Positions 19,983-28,736 of a stretch of 64,000 bases of DNA are shown piece after piece. The position numbers and the translations under genes are program-made. A model generated the notes under the pieces. It searched no databases. It was not told where the DNA came from and saw only the letters and a program-made list of their open reading frames with translations. Position 1 is the first letter of the stretch, and every line of letters begins with the position of its first letter. Source of the stretch: Pseudoxanthomonas japonensis (GTDB lineage Bacteria; Pseudomonadota; Gammaproteobacteria; Xanthomonadales; Xanthomonadaceae); the NCBI RefSeq assembly GCF_010093445.1, contig NZ_PDWW01000007.1, forward strand, positions 62,001 through 126,000. Direction: 5' to 3'.

Positions 19983-21785
19983 ATGAACCAAGACCGCACC
20001 CGCACACTGTGGGAAAAATCGCGCCTGCCCCTGCTGGGGTTGGTGATCGTGCTGATCGTGGTGGTTCCCGTGATCCTGTTGCAGGGGCTGTCGCGTGCGA
20101 ACCAGGAGGCGGCCGACGTCGTCATCCACACCCATGAGGTGGAGGCCACCGTGCTCGGGTTGGCGCTGGATGTCCGCGAGATGGAAAGCTCGGCCATGCT
20201 GATCGCCCTCGGCGCGGACCACCCGCTGGCACGCGAGCGACTGGTGGCCGGACGGAAGTCGCTGCCGGCGCGCTTCGAGGAACTGGCGCGGTTGACGGTG
20301 GACAACCCCGAGCAGCTGGTGCGCGTCGGGCGCCTGCGGGAACTGGTGAATGCCAGGATCGAAGTGGTCGACCAGTTGCTGGAGGCGCCGGAGGCCTACA
20401 AGGGCGCCGTGGTGGCGCCGCTGGCCACCCGCTTCCCGATCCGCGGCCTGCTGAACGAGATCCTGGACGACGAGCGCGCCCTGCTCAAGGAGCGCAGCCA
20501 GGACGCCACCGACCAGCGCCGGCGGATGGAGATGATCCGGATGGTCGCGCTGGGGGCGCAGCTGCTGCTGCTGTCGCTGGTGCTGATGGCGCTCGGCCGC
20601 CAGGTGGGGCGCCGGCTGGCGGCCGAGAAGCAGACCGCACAGGCCAGCCAGCGCGCGCTGGTGGTGCTGGATACCGTGCGCGAGCCGATCGTGCTGCTGG
20701 ATGGCGAGCAGCACATCCAGATGCACAACAGCGCCTTCGCCGAGCTGTACGGGATCCGCAAGGACGAGAAGGCCACCAGCCTGGACGAGCTGGGTCTCGC
20801 CTGGCAGGACAAGGTGATGCGCCAACGCCTGGACGACGTGCTGGCGCGCGGGCGCGAGCTGTGGGACTACGAGTTGCAGCAGGAGACCGCCGACGGCCTG
20901 CAGCGCACGGTGCTGATCAACGCGCGCCGCATGCCGCTGCCGGACAGCGACGACCATGCGGTGCTGATGACGGTCAGCGACATCTCGCTGCAGAAGACCG
21001 CGCAGCAGGAGATCGCCGCACTGAACCGCCAGCTGGAAGGCAAGGTGGAGCAGGTGTCGGAAGTGAACCGCGAACTGGAAGCCTTCAGCTATTCGGTCTC
21101 GCACGACCTGCGTGCGCCGCTGCGCCATGTGGCGGGCTTCTCCGACAAGCTCGGTCGCCATCTGGGCGAGGGCATGGACGACAAGAGCCGCCACTACATC
21201 GGCGTGATCGGCGACTCCGCGCGCCGCATGTCGCAGCTGATCGACGACCTGCTGGTGTACTCGCGCCTTGGCCGCAGCGCCCTGCGCCTGCAGGCGGTGG
21301 ACATGCAGTCGCTGGTCGCCGAGGCACGCGCCATGCTGGACGCGAACGAGGCCAGCGACGGCCGCGCGGACCGGGTGGAGTGGCGCATCTCGCCGATGCC
21401 CATCGTGCTGGCCGACGAGAACATGATGCGCCAGGTGTGGAGCAACCTGCTCGGCAACGCGCTGAAGTACAGCAGCCAGCGCGAGCGCTCGGTCGTCGAG
21501 GTCGAGCACCGCCTGCAGGACGACGGCAGCCACCTGTTCAGCGTGCGCGACAACGGCGCCGGCTTCGACATGGCCTACGCCGGCAAGCTGTTCGGTGTGT
21601 TCCAGCGACTGCACAAGGCCAGCGAGTTCAGCGGCACCGGCATCGGCCTGGCCAGCGTGCGGCGCGTGCTGGGCCGCCACGGCGGCCGCATCTGGGCCGA
21701 TGCGGCGCCCGACCAGGGCGCGACCTTCTTCTTCACCCTTCCCGCGGCGCTCGATGCACCGCCCTCCCGAGAGAAAGACGCATGA
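19983..21785 (+). CDS. Membrane sensor histidine kinase (CHASE3-like, PAS, HisKA, HATPase)
   Basis: 600 aa. Two transmembrane helices (LLGLVIVLIVVVPVILL, about residues 16-32, and LGAQLLLLSLVLMAL near 190-205) bracket a helical periplasmic domain resembling CHASE3. A PAS domain follows (about 220-340; PIVLLDGEQHIQMHNSAF), then HisKA with H-box FSYSVSHDLRAPLRHV and a HATPase domain with N-box NLLGNALKYSS, GAGFDMAYAGKLFGVF and GTGIGLASVRRVL. The kinase core is of the phytochrome-like class. Its stop overlaps the next response-regulator gene by 4 bp, so that regulator is the probable partner. Confidence 0.9.
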   Translation: MNQDRTRTLWEKSRLPLLGLVIVLIVVVPVILLQGLSRANQEAADVVIHTHEVEATVLGLALDVREMESSAMLIALGADHPLARERLVAGRKSLPARFEELARLTVDNPEQLVRVGRLRELVNARIEVVDQLLEAPEAYKGAVVAPLATRFPIRGLLNEILDDERALLKERSQDATDQRRRMEMIRMVALGAQLLLLSLVLMALGRQVGRRLAAEKQTAQASQRALVVLDTVREPIVLLDGEQHIQMHNSAFAELYGIRKDEKATSLDELGLAWQDKVMRQRLDDVLARGRELWDYELQQETADGLQRTVLINARRMPLPDSDDHAVLMTVSDISLQKTAQQEIAALNRQLEGKVEQVSEVNRELEAFSYSVSHDLRAPLRHVAGFSDKLGRHLGEGMDDKSRHYIGVIGDSARRMSQLIDDLLVYSRLGRSALRLQAVDMQSLVAEARAMLDANEASDGRADRVEWRISPMPIVLADENMMRQVWSNLLGNALKYSSQRERSVVEVEHRLQDDGSHLFSVRDNGAGFDMAYAGKLFGVFQRLHKASEFSGTGIGLASVRRVLGRHGGRIWADAAPDQGATFFFTLPAALDAPPSREKDA

Positions 21786-22222
21786 GCGACATCCGCACCA
21801 TCCTGTTGGCCGAAGACAGCCTGGCCGACGCCGAAATGGCGATCGATGCGCTGCGCGAGGCCAACCTGGCCAACCCCATCGTGCACGTGGAGGACGGCGT
21901 GGAGGCACTGGATTATCTGTTCCGCCGCGGCGCACACGCCGGCCGCGAGGACGGTATGCCCTCGGTATTGCTGCTGGACATCAAGATGCCGCGCATGGAC
22001 GGCCTCGAGGTGCTGAAGAACATCCGCAACGACGAGAAGCTCAAGCACCTGCCGGTGGTGATCCTCTCGTCCTCGCGCGAGGAAAGCGACCTGGCGCGCA
22101 GCTGGGACCTGGGCGTGAACGCCTACGTGGTCAAGCCGGTGGACATCGACCAGTTCTTCCAGGCGGTCAAGACGCTCGGCACGTTCTGGGCCGTGATCAA
22201 CGAAACACCTGTCAGGGACTGA
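21782..22222 (+). CDS. Single-domain response regulator (Rcp1-like)
   Basis: 146-aa REC domain without an output domain. Acidic pocket LLAEDSLADAEM, phospho-acceptor aspartate in LLLDIKMPRMDGLEVL, switch serine in VVILSSSREESD and lysine in AYVVKPVDIDQF. The extra segment DYLFRRGAHAGREDGMPS is typical of Rcp1-type partners of phytochrome-like kinases. It starts within the stop codon of the kinase gene (ATGA) and is followed after 3 bp by a REC-HK-REC hybrid, so all three are probably one operon and one phosphorelay. Confidence 0.92.
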   Translation: MSDIRTILLAEDSLADAEMAIDALREANLANPIVHVEDGVEALDYLFRRGAHAGREDGMPSVLLLDIKMPRMDGLEVLKNIRNDEKLKHLPVVILSSSREESDLARSWDLGVNAYVVKPVDIDQFFQAVKTLGTFWAVINETPVRD

Positions 22223-22225
22223 GTC

Positions 22226-23731
22226 GTGCCGCATTCCGGAACCCCGCTGGGCCGCGTCCGCCTCCTGCTCGTCGAGGATTCCGAGCTCGATGCGGAACTG
22301 CTGATCGAACAGTTGCTGGAAGCGGGCCTGGACGCGGAGTTCCTGCGCGTGGACGGGGCGGACGAGATGCGCGCCGCGCTGGCCGGCGAGCCGTTCGACC
22401 TGGTGCTGTCGGACATGGAGCTGCCGGGTTTCTCCGGCTACCAGGCGCTGGAGATCCTGCGCCGCCACGACGCGCGCCTGCCGTTCGTGTTCTTCTCCGG
22501 CACCATCGGCGAAGAGGCCGCGGTCAAGGCGCTGCAGGAAGGCGCCAGCGACTACGTGCTGAAGCATTCGCCGGCACGTCTGCCGGCAGCGGTGGCGCGC
22601 GCGATCCGCGAGGCGCGCACCGAGCGCGAGCGCGAGCACGCCGAACGCGAACTGATGCGGTCGCAGCGGCTCGACTGTCTGGCGATGCTGGCCGCGGGCC
22701 TGAGCCACGACTTGCGCAACATCCTGCAGCCGCTGCTGATCGTGCCCGACCTGCTGTCCACCTACAGCGAGGATCCGAAGATCCTGCGCCTGGGCGCGGT
22801 GATTTCCGAAAGCGGCAAGCGTGGCCACGAGATGGCCGATTCGATGCTGTCGTTCGTGCGCGGCTCGCGCAAGGCCAGCGAAACCATCAGCGTGGCCGCG
22901 CTGTTCAGCGCCGTGCAGTTGCTGCTGCAGGGCAGCCTGTCGCGGCAGGTGCGCCTGACGGTCGAACTGCCGCCCGAGGACCTGCTGATCGAGGGCAACT
23001 ACACCGAGTTCCAGCAGTGCCTGATCAACCTGTGCCTCAACGGCATCCAGGCGATGGCCGAGCGCGGCGGGCAACTGACGCTGTCGGCAAGCACGACGGT
23101 GGCGGCCGATGGCCAGCCCTATGTGGTGGTGCGCGTGACCGACGAAGGCAGCGGCATGGACGAAGCCACGCGCCAGCAGCTGTTCACGCCGTTCTTCACC
23201 ACCAAGAGCAGTGGCACCGGCCTGGGCCTGATGTCGTGCAAGCGCATCGTCGAGTCGGTGAAGGGACGCATCGAGGTCAGCAGCACGCTGGGGAAAGGCA
23301 CGTCGTTCGAACTGCACCTGCCCGCGCCCAAGGCCGAGGAATGGACGGGCATCGAAGACGCCGCGTTCGCCGACGGCGCGGGACGCCGGATCCTGCTGGT
23401 CGATGGCGATGCCACGCGCCTGTCGCTGCTCGGCAACGCCCTGGCGGCGCAGGGCTACGATCCCGTCATGGCGCCCGACGGCGCGAACGCGTTGCAGCAG
23501 ATCGCCCGCGACGGCATGCCCGCGCTGGCGATCATCGATGACGACATCCTGTTGCTGTCGGCGGCGGACGTGCTGGCCGTGCTGCAGGAGGCGGGTTTCG
23601 ACGGTCCGGTGGTCCGCTTGCAGGAGCCGGGCAGGCCGCCCGATGGTCGCGAGTGCGCGACGGTGGCCAAGCCGGTGCAGGTCCAGGCGCTGTTCGGCGC
23701 GATCGAACACGCGCTGGGATTGCGCGCCTGA
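22226..23731 (+). CDS. Hybrid histidine kinase REC-HisKA-HATPase-REC
   Basis: 501 aa, soluble. N-terminal REC with LLLVEDSELDAELL and phospho-site LVLSDMELPGFSG (about residue 60); HisKA with LAAGLSHDLRNILQPLL; HATPase with INLCLNGIQAMAE, DEGSGMDEATRQQLFTPFF and GTGLGLMSCKRIVE; C-terminal REC from about residue 385 (RILLVDGDATRLSLLG) in which the acceptor aspartate (AIIDDDILLL) and lysine (TVAKPVQVQALF) are kept. The start is GTG at 22226, 3 bp after the Rcp1-like gene. A kinase with a receiver at each end can take phosphate from the upstream kinase and pass it on. Confidence 0.9.
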   Translation: MPHSGTPLGRVRLLLVEDSELDAELLIEQLLEAGLDAEFLRVDGADEMRAALAGEPFDLVLSDMELPGFSGYQALEILRRHDARLPFVFFSGTIGEEAAVKALQEGASDYVLKHSPARLPAAVARAIREARTEREREHAERELMRSQRLDCLAMLAAGLSHDLRNILQPLLIVPDLLSTYSEDPKILRLGAVISESGKRGHEMADSMLSFVRGSRKASETISVAALFSAVQLLLQGSLSRQVRLTVELPPEDLLIEGNYTEFQQCLINLCLNGIQAMAERGGQLTLSASTTVAADGQPYVVVRVTDEGSGMDEATRQQLFTPFFTTKSSGTGLGLMSCKRIVESVKGRIEVSSTLGKGTSFELHLPAPKAEEWTGIEDAAFADGAGRRILLVDGDATRLSLLGNALAAQGYDPVMAPDGANALQQIARDGMPALAIIDDDILLLSAADVLAVLQEAGFDGPVVRLQEPGRPPDGRECATVAKPVQVQALFGAIEHALGLRA

Positions 23732-23766
23732 CGACCCGGGGGGATCGCTGGCGCGCCGGTGCTCGA

Positions 23767-24084
23767 TCAGACGTGGCCGGCGGGCTTCAGCCGCTGCCAC
23801 ACCGCACGCATGATGGGCTGGGCGCGGTACCAGCCGATCGGCGTGTCCGGGCAGTGCCGCTGCAGCCGGTCGCGCAGTGATGGCGCGATCTCGTCGAACT
23901 CCTGACGGTGGTGCAGCAGGTAGGCGTCGTAGCCGACCTTCAGGCACTGCTCGAGGTCGCCCACCGTGGCACCGACGACCTGGAACGTGTCCTCGTTGAG
24001 TCGCGTCTTCCAGTACGCCAGTTCGGCATCGATATCGACGATCTGCGCGGTCGTGCGAGCGTTGCGCTGCTGCAGGCTGACCAT
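23767..24084 (-). CDS. Small protein, family of three with the two genes at 24215 and 24899
   Basis: 105 aa. ATG 24084 is preceded by GGGGGA, a good ribosome site. Pattern: AQIVDIDAELAYWKTRL, CLKVGYDAYLLHHRQEF, IGWYRAQPIMRAVWQRLKP. No signal, membrane helix or cysteine cluster; predicted mostly helical and acidic. Clearly related to the product of 24215-24652 (VDIQTELHFW, KFAYDIYLLSHRRP, LDWSLASVVIARVWERL). Function unknown. Confidence 0.75.
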   Translation of the reverse strand: MVSLQQRNARTTAQIVDIDAELAYWKTRLNEDTFQVVGATVGDLEQCLKVGYDAYLLHHRQEFDEIAPSLRDRLQRHCPDTPIGWYRAQPIMRAVWQRLKPAGHV

Positions 24085-24214
24085 GGTGAATCCCCCGTGT
24101 CGGTGTGGTGGTGACACGGTGGATGGTTTGTTCGGCGCAGTGATGCTTAAGTGAAATAAAGGGCGTTTTAACCCGCAATTAACCTCGCGGACGCATTTTG
24201 GTTCACCTTTGCCA

Positions 24215-24652
24215 TCACTGCGTGAAAAGCGTGCCTGCGCGACGTCGCATCGCCTCGGCGATCAGGGTGCGCTCGTCCACCGCCGCAGCGGCCGGGGGCG
24301 CGAAAAGGGGAGGATCCTGTTCGAGCGGTGCGTTGAGCCGCTCCCACACCCGTGCGATCACCACCGATGCGAGCGACCAGTCCAGGCGCGCGCCACGCGC
24401 CAGCGCGGCCTCGTAGCGCGCGGGCAGGGCGGGTAGCAGTTCCTGCAGCGGACGGCGGTGCGAGAGCAGGTAGATGTCGTAGGCGAACTTCAGCGTGGGC
24501 ACGTAGTGGCGGAAGGCCAGGCCGGGGCGGTGGAAGGCCTGGCGTGCGTAGGTCGCTTCCCAGAAATGCAGCTCTGTCTGGATATCGACCACGGCACAGG
24601 GCATCGCCGCCTCGTTCCAGGCATGGGCGAGCGGATCGGGCTGGCAGGACAT
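24215..24652 (-). CDS. Small protein, paralogue of the 23767-24084 product
   Basis: 145 aa from ATG 24652, with GGAGGGGA just upstream. The core aligns with its neighbour: VDIQTELHFWEATYA, LKFAYDIYLLSHRRPLQEL, LDWSLASVVIARVWERLN; a C-terminal extension (PPAAAAVDERTLIAEAMRRR) is extra. Same strand and order as the paralogue, 130 bp apart, so each may have its own promoter. Function unknown. Confidence 0.75.
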   Translation of the reverse strand: MSCQPDPLAHAWNEAAMPCAVVDIQTELHFWEATYARQAFHRPGLAFRHYVPTLKFAYDIYLLSHRRPLQELLPALPARYEAALARGARLDWSLASVVIARVWERLNAPLEQDPPLFAPPAAAAVDERTLIAEAMRRRAGTLFTQ

Positions 24653-24898
24653 GGATTCCCCTCCATGGCACAGGGCCTGGCGAGGAGGAAACCCGCGGAG
24701 AACCACGGTCTGCGCTGCGGGCACGCGAAGGGCGCCGGCCGCACGGTGTCGCCGCAGTCGTGACGTGCAACCCTCCCGGAAGAGGCGCGAGGTTCCTGCC
24801 TGGTCGGCGCTTGTCGTTATGGTGGCCCCTGCCTCCATGGACACGCAGGGGCACGGCGCGAGCGGCCAGCCGTTCGTCGTTCCTGCAGCGGCGAGCCC

Positions 24899-25252
24899 TC
24901 AATGCATGCGGGGCTGGATGGCGCCGTGCTCGTCGAGCCAGCGCCAGGCCTCGCGCAGCAGGGTGCGGGCGACCGGCCAGTCGGGACCGGCGTCGCCGCT
25001 CAGGCGTTCCCAGTGGTCTTCCAGTTCGAGTTCCGTATCGAGATCCAGGTCGCCGGCATGGTCGGCGTGCGACGCGGCTGCGAACGCATACGCACGGCAG
25101 GCGTCCTCCCAGGCGACATCCGGATGCAGGCGGCGCCGGCGACCGTAGTCGTGCACCGTAAAGGCAGCGAAGGCATCGCGGGTCGCTACCGGTGCGCGGG
25201 GCGGCAGCTGACGGAGCGTGTCGAGCTGGTCGCGGTAGAGCTGTCGGTCCAT
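24899..25252 (-). CDS. Small protein, probable third member of the same family
   Basis: 117 aa from ATG 25252, set by GGAGG with an 8-nt spacer; an upstream in-frame ATG at 25276 lacks this. The C-terminal PDWPVARTLLREAWRWLDE has the same W-x(2-3)-A-...-W-x-x-L spacing as the other two (LDWSLASVVIARVWERL; IGWYRAQPIMRAVWQRL). The middle is rich in alanine and aspartate (GDLDLDTELELEDHWERL). The relationship is suggestive rather than certain. Function unknown. It lies divergently from the helicase gene. Confidence 0.68.
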   Translation of the reverse strand: MDRQLYRDQLDTLRQLPPRAPVATRDAFAAFTVHDYGRRRRLHPDVAWEDACRAYAFAAASHADHAGDLDLDTELELEDHWERLSGDAGPDWPVARTLLREAWRWLDEHGAIQPRMH

Positions 25253-25432
25253 GGGGGGAGCCTCCGTGGGGGTCATGCCGTGGTATCGCGCCGGGCGTTA
25301 TCGACCAGTGAGAAATCCCTTCGTTGCCTGATCACAAAGCTGAGGTCGCGGTGCGCGATCAGTCGGCAGTCAGTCTCAGCGGTTGAGACGCGCCGCGCGT
25401 CAGATGGCGGTCTGTCGCCCTCAAGGACCGCC

Positions 25433-27853
25433 ATGCCTGCCCAGACCGCCCTGATCCGCCGCCATGCCGACGAGGCTTCCCTGCCGCCGGCGGCCAGCGC
25501 CAACGGCGGTGCGCTGGCCGAACGCCTCGCCGGCAAGTACCGCGATCGCGTGACCGGGCAGTTCGTCATTCCCGCGCGCGAAGGACGCTACGAGGCGCTG
25601 CCCGACGACCTGCCGGCGGCGTTGGCCGGCGCGCTGCGCCAGCGCGGCATCGGGCAGTTGTATTCGCACCAGGCCGAGGCGTGGCGGCAGGCGCAGGCAG
25701 GCGACCATCTGGCCATCGTCACGCCGACCGCCTCCGGCAAGTCGCTGTGCTACACGCTGCCGGTGGTGGCGTCGGCGCTGTCGAAGCGCGGCAAGGCGCT
25801 GTACCTGTTCCCGACCAAGGCGCTGGCGCAGGACCAGGTGGCGGAGTTGCTGGACCTGAGCAGGGCCGGCGACCTGGGCCTGAAGGCCTTCACCTTCGAC
25901 GGCGACACGCCGGGCGATGCGCGGCAGGCGATCCGATTGCATGGCGACATCGTGGTCAGCAACCCGGACATGCTGCACCAGGCCATCCTGCCGCATCACA
26001 CCAAGTGGGCGCAGTTCTTCGAGAACCTGCGCTACGTGGTGATCGACGAAGTGCATACGTATCGCGGCGTGTTCGGCAGCCATGTGGCCAACGTGCTGCG
26101 TCGGCTGAAGCGGGTCTGTGCGTTCTACGGCGCCACGCCGCAGTTCATCGTCTGCTCGGCCACCATCGGCAATCCGCAGGCGCATGCCGAAGCGCTGCTG
26201 GAACTGCCGGTGCATGCGATCACCGAGTCCGGCGCGCCGAGCGGCGAGAAACACGTGCTGCTGTGGAATCCGCCGGTGGTCAATCCGGATCTTGGCCTGC
26301 GCGCCTCGGCGCGGTCGCAGAGCAACCGCATCGCGCGGCTGGCGATCAAGGCGGGGCTGAAGACGCTGGTGTTCGCGCAATCGCGCACGATGGTCGAGGT
26401 GCTGACCAAGTACCTGAAGGACGTATTCGACAGCGATCCGCGACTGCCGGCGCGCATCCGCGCCTACCGTGGCGGCTACCTGCCAACCGAGCGGCGCGAG
26501 GCCGAGCGTGCGATGCGCGACGGGCGCGTGGACGGGATCATTTCGACCTCGGCGCTGGAACTCGGCGTGGACATTGGCAGCCTGGATGCGGTGGTGCTGA
26601 ACGGCTATCCGGGCTCCATCGCGGCGACATGGCAGCGGTTCGGCCGGGCGGGGCGACGGCAGCAGGCGTCGCTGGGCATCCTGGTCGCCAGTTCGCAGCC
26701 GCTGGACCAGTACGTGGTGCGGCATCCGGAGTTCTTCGCCGACAGCCCGCCGGAGCACGCACGCATCGCGCCGGACCAGCCGATGATCCTGCTCGACCAC
26801 GTGCGCTGCGCCGCGTTCGAATTGCCGTTCCTCGCCGGCGAACCGTTCGGCCCGGTCGATCCGACGCCGTTCCTGCAACTGCTCGACGAAGACAGCGTGG
26901 TGCACCGCGAGGGCGACCGCTACGAGTGGATCGCCGACAGCTATCCGGCCAATGCGGTGAGCCTGCGTTCGGTGGCCGATGGCAACTTCGTCGTCGTCGA
27001 CCGCACCGACGGACGGCAGGCGATCATCGCGGAAGTGGACTTCAGCGCCGCGCCGCTGACGCTGTACGAAGGCGCCATCCACATGATCCAGTCCACCCCG
27101 TACCAGGTGGAGCGGCTGGACTGGGAAGGGCGCAAGGCCTACGTCACCCGCACGCACGTGGACTACTACACCGATGCGATCGACTACACCAAGCTGAAGG
27201 TGCTGGAGCGCTTCGACGGCTGCATCGCCGGGCAGGGCACCTGCCACCACGGCGAAGTGCACGTGGTGCGGCGCGTGGCCGGCTACAAGAAGATCCGCTA
27301 CTACACGCACGAAAACATCGGCTACGGTCCGGTGAACCTGCCGGACCAGGAGATGCACACCACCAGCCTGTGGTGGCAGCTGCCACCGGCACTGCTGGAG
27401 TCCGCCTTCGAGTCCCGGCAGGACGCGCTGGATGGCTTCCTCGGCGCGGCGTACGCGCTGCACATCGCCGCCACGGTCGCGGTGATGGCGGAAGGTCGCG
27501 ACCTGCAGAAGGCGGTCGGCGACGGCGACGGTGCGTGGTTCGCCTTGCCGGATACGCAGGGGCGTGGCCAGCTGCGTGGCACCGAGAGCCAGGTGCTGTC
27601 GCCGGTGTCGGGCGAGCGCTTCATTCCCACTGCGTACCTCTACGACAACTATCCCGGCGGCATCGGCCTGAGCGAACCCTTGTGGCGGCGCCAGCGCGAA
27701 CTCGTACAGCGTGCGGTGCAACTGGTGTCCGCATGCGACTGCAAGGCAGGCTGTCCCGCCTGCGTCGGTCCTGTGCTGGCGAACGACGAGGACGCCGACA
27801 CCACGCCGCGTGCGCTGGCGGCGCGCGTGCTGCACCTGCTGGATGCCGCATGA
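25433..27853 (+). CDS. DEAD/DEAH-box helicase with DUF1998 zinc domain (MrfA/YprA/Hrq1-like)
   Basis: 806 aa SF2 helicase. Start ATG 25433 follows AAGGA by 5 nt. Motifs: Q-region LYSHQAEAWRQ, Walker A TPTASGKSLCY (motif I), Walker B VVIDEVHTYRG (DEVH, motif II), motif III CSATIGNP, motif V IISTSALELGVDIG and motif VI WQRFGRAGRRQ. The C-terminal MZB/DUF1998 region ends with cysteines in CDCKAGCPACVGP. This arrangement matches MrfA (YprA), a mitomycin-damage repair helicase of Bacillus, and eukaryotic Hrq1. It overlaps the exonuclease gene by 4 bp, the same pairing as MrfA-MrfB. Confidence 0.88.
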   Translation: MPAQTALIRRHADEASLPPAASANGGALAERLAGKYRDRVTGQFVIPAREGRYEALPDDLPAALAGALRQRGIGQLYSHQAEAWRQAQAGDHLAIVTPTASGKSLCYTLPVVASALSKRGKALYLFPTKALAQDQVAELLDLSRAGDLGLKAFTFDGDTPGDARQAIRLHGDIVVSNPDMLHQAILPHHTKWAQFFENLRYVVIDEVHTYRGVFGSHVANVLRRLKRVCAFYGATPQFIVCSATIGNPQAHAEALLELPVHAITESGAPSGEKHVLLWNPPVVNPDLGLRASARSQSNRIARLAIKAGLKTLVFAQSRTMVEVLTKYLKDVFDSDPRLPARIRAYRGGYLPTERREAERAMRDGRVDGIISTSALELGVDIGSLDAVVLNGYPGSIAATWQRFGRAGRRQQASLGILVASSQPLDQYVVRHPEFFADSPPEHARIAPDQPMILLDHVRCAAFELPFLAGEPFGPVDPTPFLQLLDEDSVVHREGDRYEWIADSYPANAVSLRSVADGNFVVVDRTDGRQAIIAEVDFSAAPLTLYEGAIHMIQSTPYQVERLDWEGRKAYVTRTHVDYYTDAIDYTKLKVLERFDGCIAGQGTCHHGEVHVVRRVAGYKKIRYYTHENIGYGPVNLPDQEMHTTSLWWQLPPALLESAFESRQDALDGFLGAAYALHIAATVAVMAEGRDLQKAVGDGDGAWFALPDTQGRGQLRGTESQVLSPVSGERFIPTAYLYDNYPGGIGLSEPLWRRQRELVQRAVQLVSACDCKAGCPACVGPVLANDEDADTTPRALAARVLHLLDAA

Positions 27854-28716
27854 GCGTCAGCCTGGAAAAACTGCAACGGCTGCGGCGCCAGGTGGGGCAT
27901 GACAGTGCTCCTTTGCGGTCCGCGCCCTTGCCGCCGGTGCACGATCCCTTGCCCGCCTTGCGGCGCATGCTCGGCATCCGTGAGCGCGCACGGCCTGCGC
28001 TGGTCGCGCGCGCCTGCGACCGTGCGCTGCCGGGCGAGGAGATCGCACCGGGTCTGCTTCGCCTCGAACAGGTGCTGCCATTCGACGACGTCGCATCGCA
28101 CATCGACGGCACCTTCGCGCGGACCGGTGCGTTGCCGACGCAGGGCATGCTGTTCTTCGACACCGAAACCACCGGCCTGTCCGGCGGCACCGGCACGCGC
28201 GCTTTCATGGTGGGCGCGTCGGATTTCGTGCCGGACGGCCTGCGTATCCGCCAGTTGCTGATCACCCACCTGTCGGCCGAGCCGGCGATGCTGCGCGAAT
28301 TCTCGCGCTGGCTGTCGGAAGACACCCGGCTGGTCAGCTACAACGGACGTTGTTACGACGCGCCCTTGCTCGCCACCCGCTACCGGTTGGCGCGGCAGGG
28401 CACGCCGCTGGCCGGCATCGAGCATCTCGACCTGCTGTTCCCCACGCGACGGCGCTACCGCGGCGTGTGGGAGAACTGCCGGCTGGCGACCATCGAACGC
28501 AACGCGCTCGGCATCGTGCGCGAGGACGACCTGCCCGGGTCGGAAGCGCCCGGTGCGTGGCTGCAGTACCTGCGTGGCGGCGATGCCGGCCTGCTGCGGC
28601 GCGTGCTGCAGCACAACTTCCAGGACGTGGTGACGCTGGCGCACCTGCTGTTGCACCTGGCGGCGCCGGATGATGCCCGGACCGGGGGGAGCGTAGCCGC
28701 CTGCGATCCGCCTTGA
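27850..28716 (+). CDS. RNase H-like exonuclease (MrfB/YprB-like)
   Basis: 288 aa. A DEDD-type exonuclease core: FFDTETTGLSGGTGTRAFMV (motif I, DxE), LVSYNGRCYDAPLL (motif II) and HNFQDVVTLAHLL (motif III), with RYRGVWENCRLATIERNALG between. The N-terminal part carries a conserved LRRMLGIRER stretch before the catalytic domain. The layout is that of YprB/MrfB, the nuclease partner of MrfA in repair of interstrand crosslink-like damage. ATGA overlap with the helicase gene supports a working pair. Confidence 0.85.
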   Translation: MSVSLEKLQRLRRQVGHDSAPLRSAPLPPVHDPLPALRRMLGIRERARPALVARACDRALPGEEIAPGLLRLEQVLPFDDVASHIDGTFARTGALPTQGMLFFDTETTGLSGGTGTRAFMVGASDFVPDGLRIRQLLITHLSAEPAMLREFSRWLSEDTRLVSYNGRCYDAPLLATRYRLARQGTPLAGIEHLDLLFPTRRRYRGVWENCRLATIERNALGIVREDDLPGSEAPGAWLQYLRGGDAGLLRRVLQHNFQDVVTLAHLLLHLAAPDDARTGGSVAACDPP

Positions 28717-28736
28717 CCTGGCACGGAGGCGGGCGG

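Noticed and set aside
25421-27835. 804-codon open frame antisense to the helicase gene
   Set aside because: The sense strand carries all seven helicase motifs and a Shine-Dalgarno; the antisense product is arginine/histidine-rich and matches nothing.
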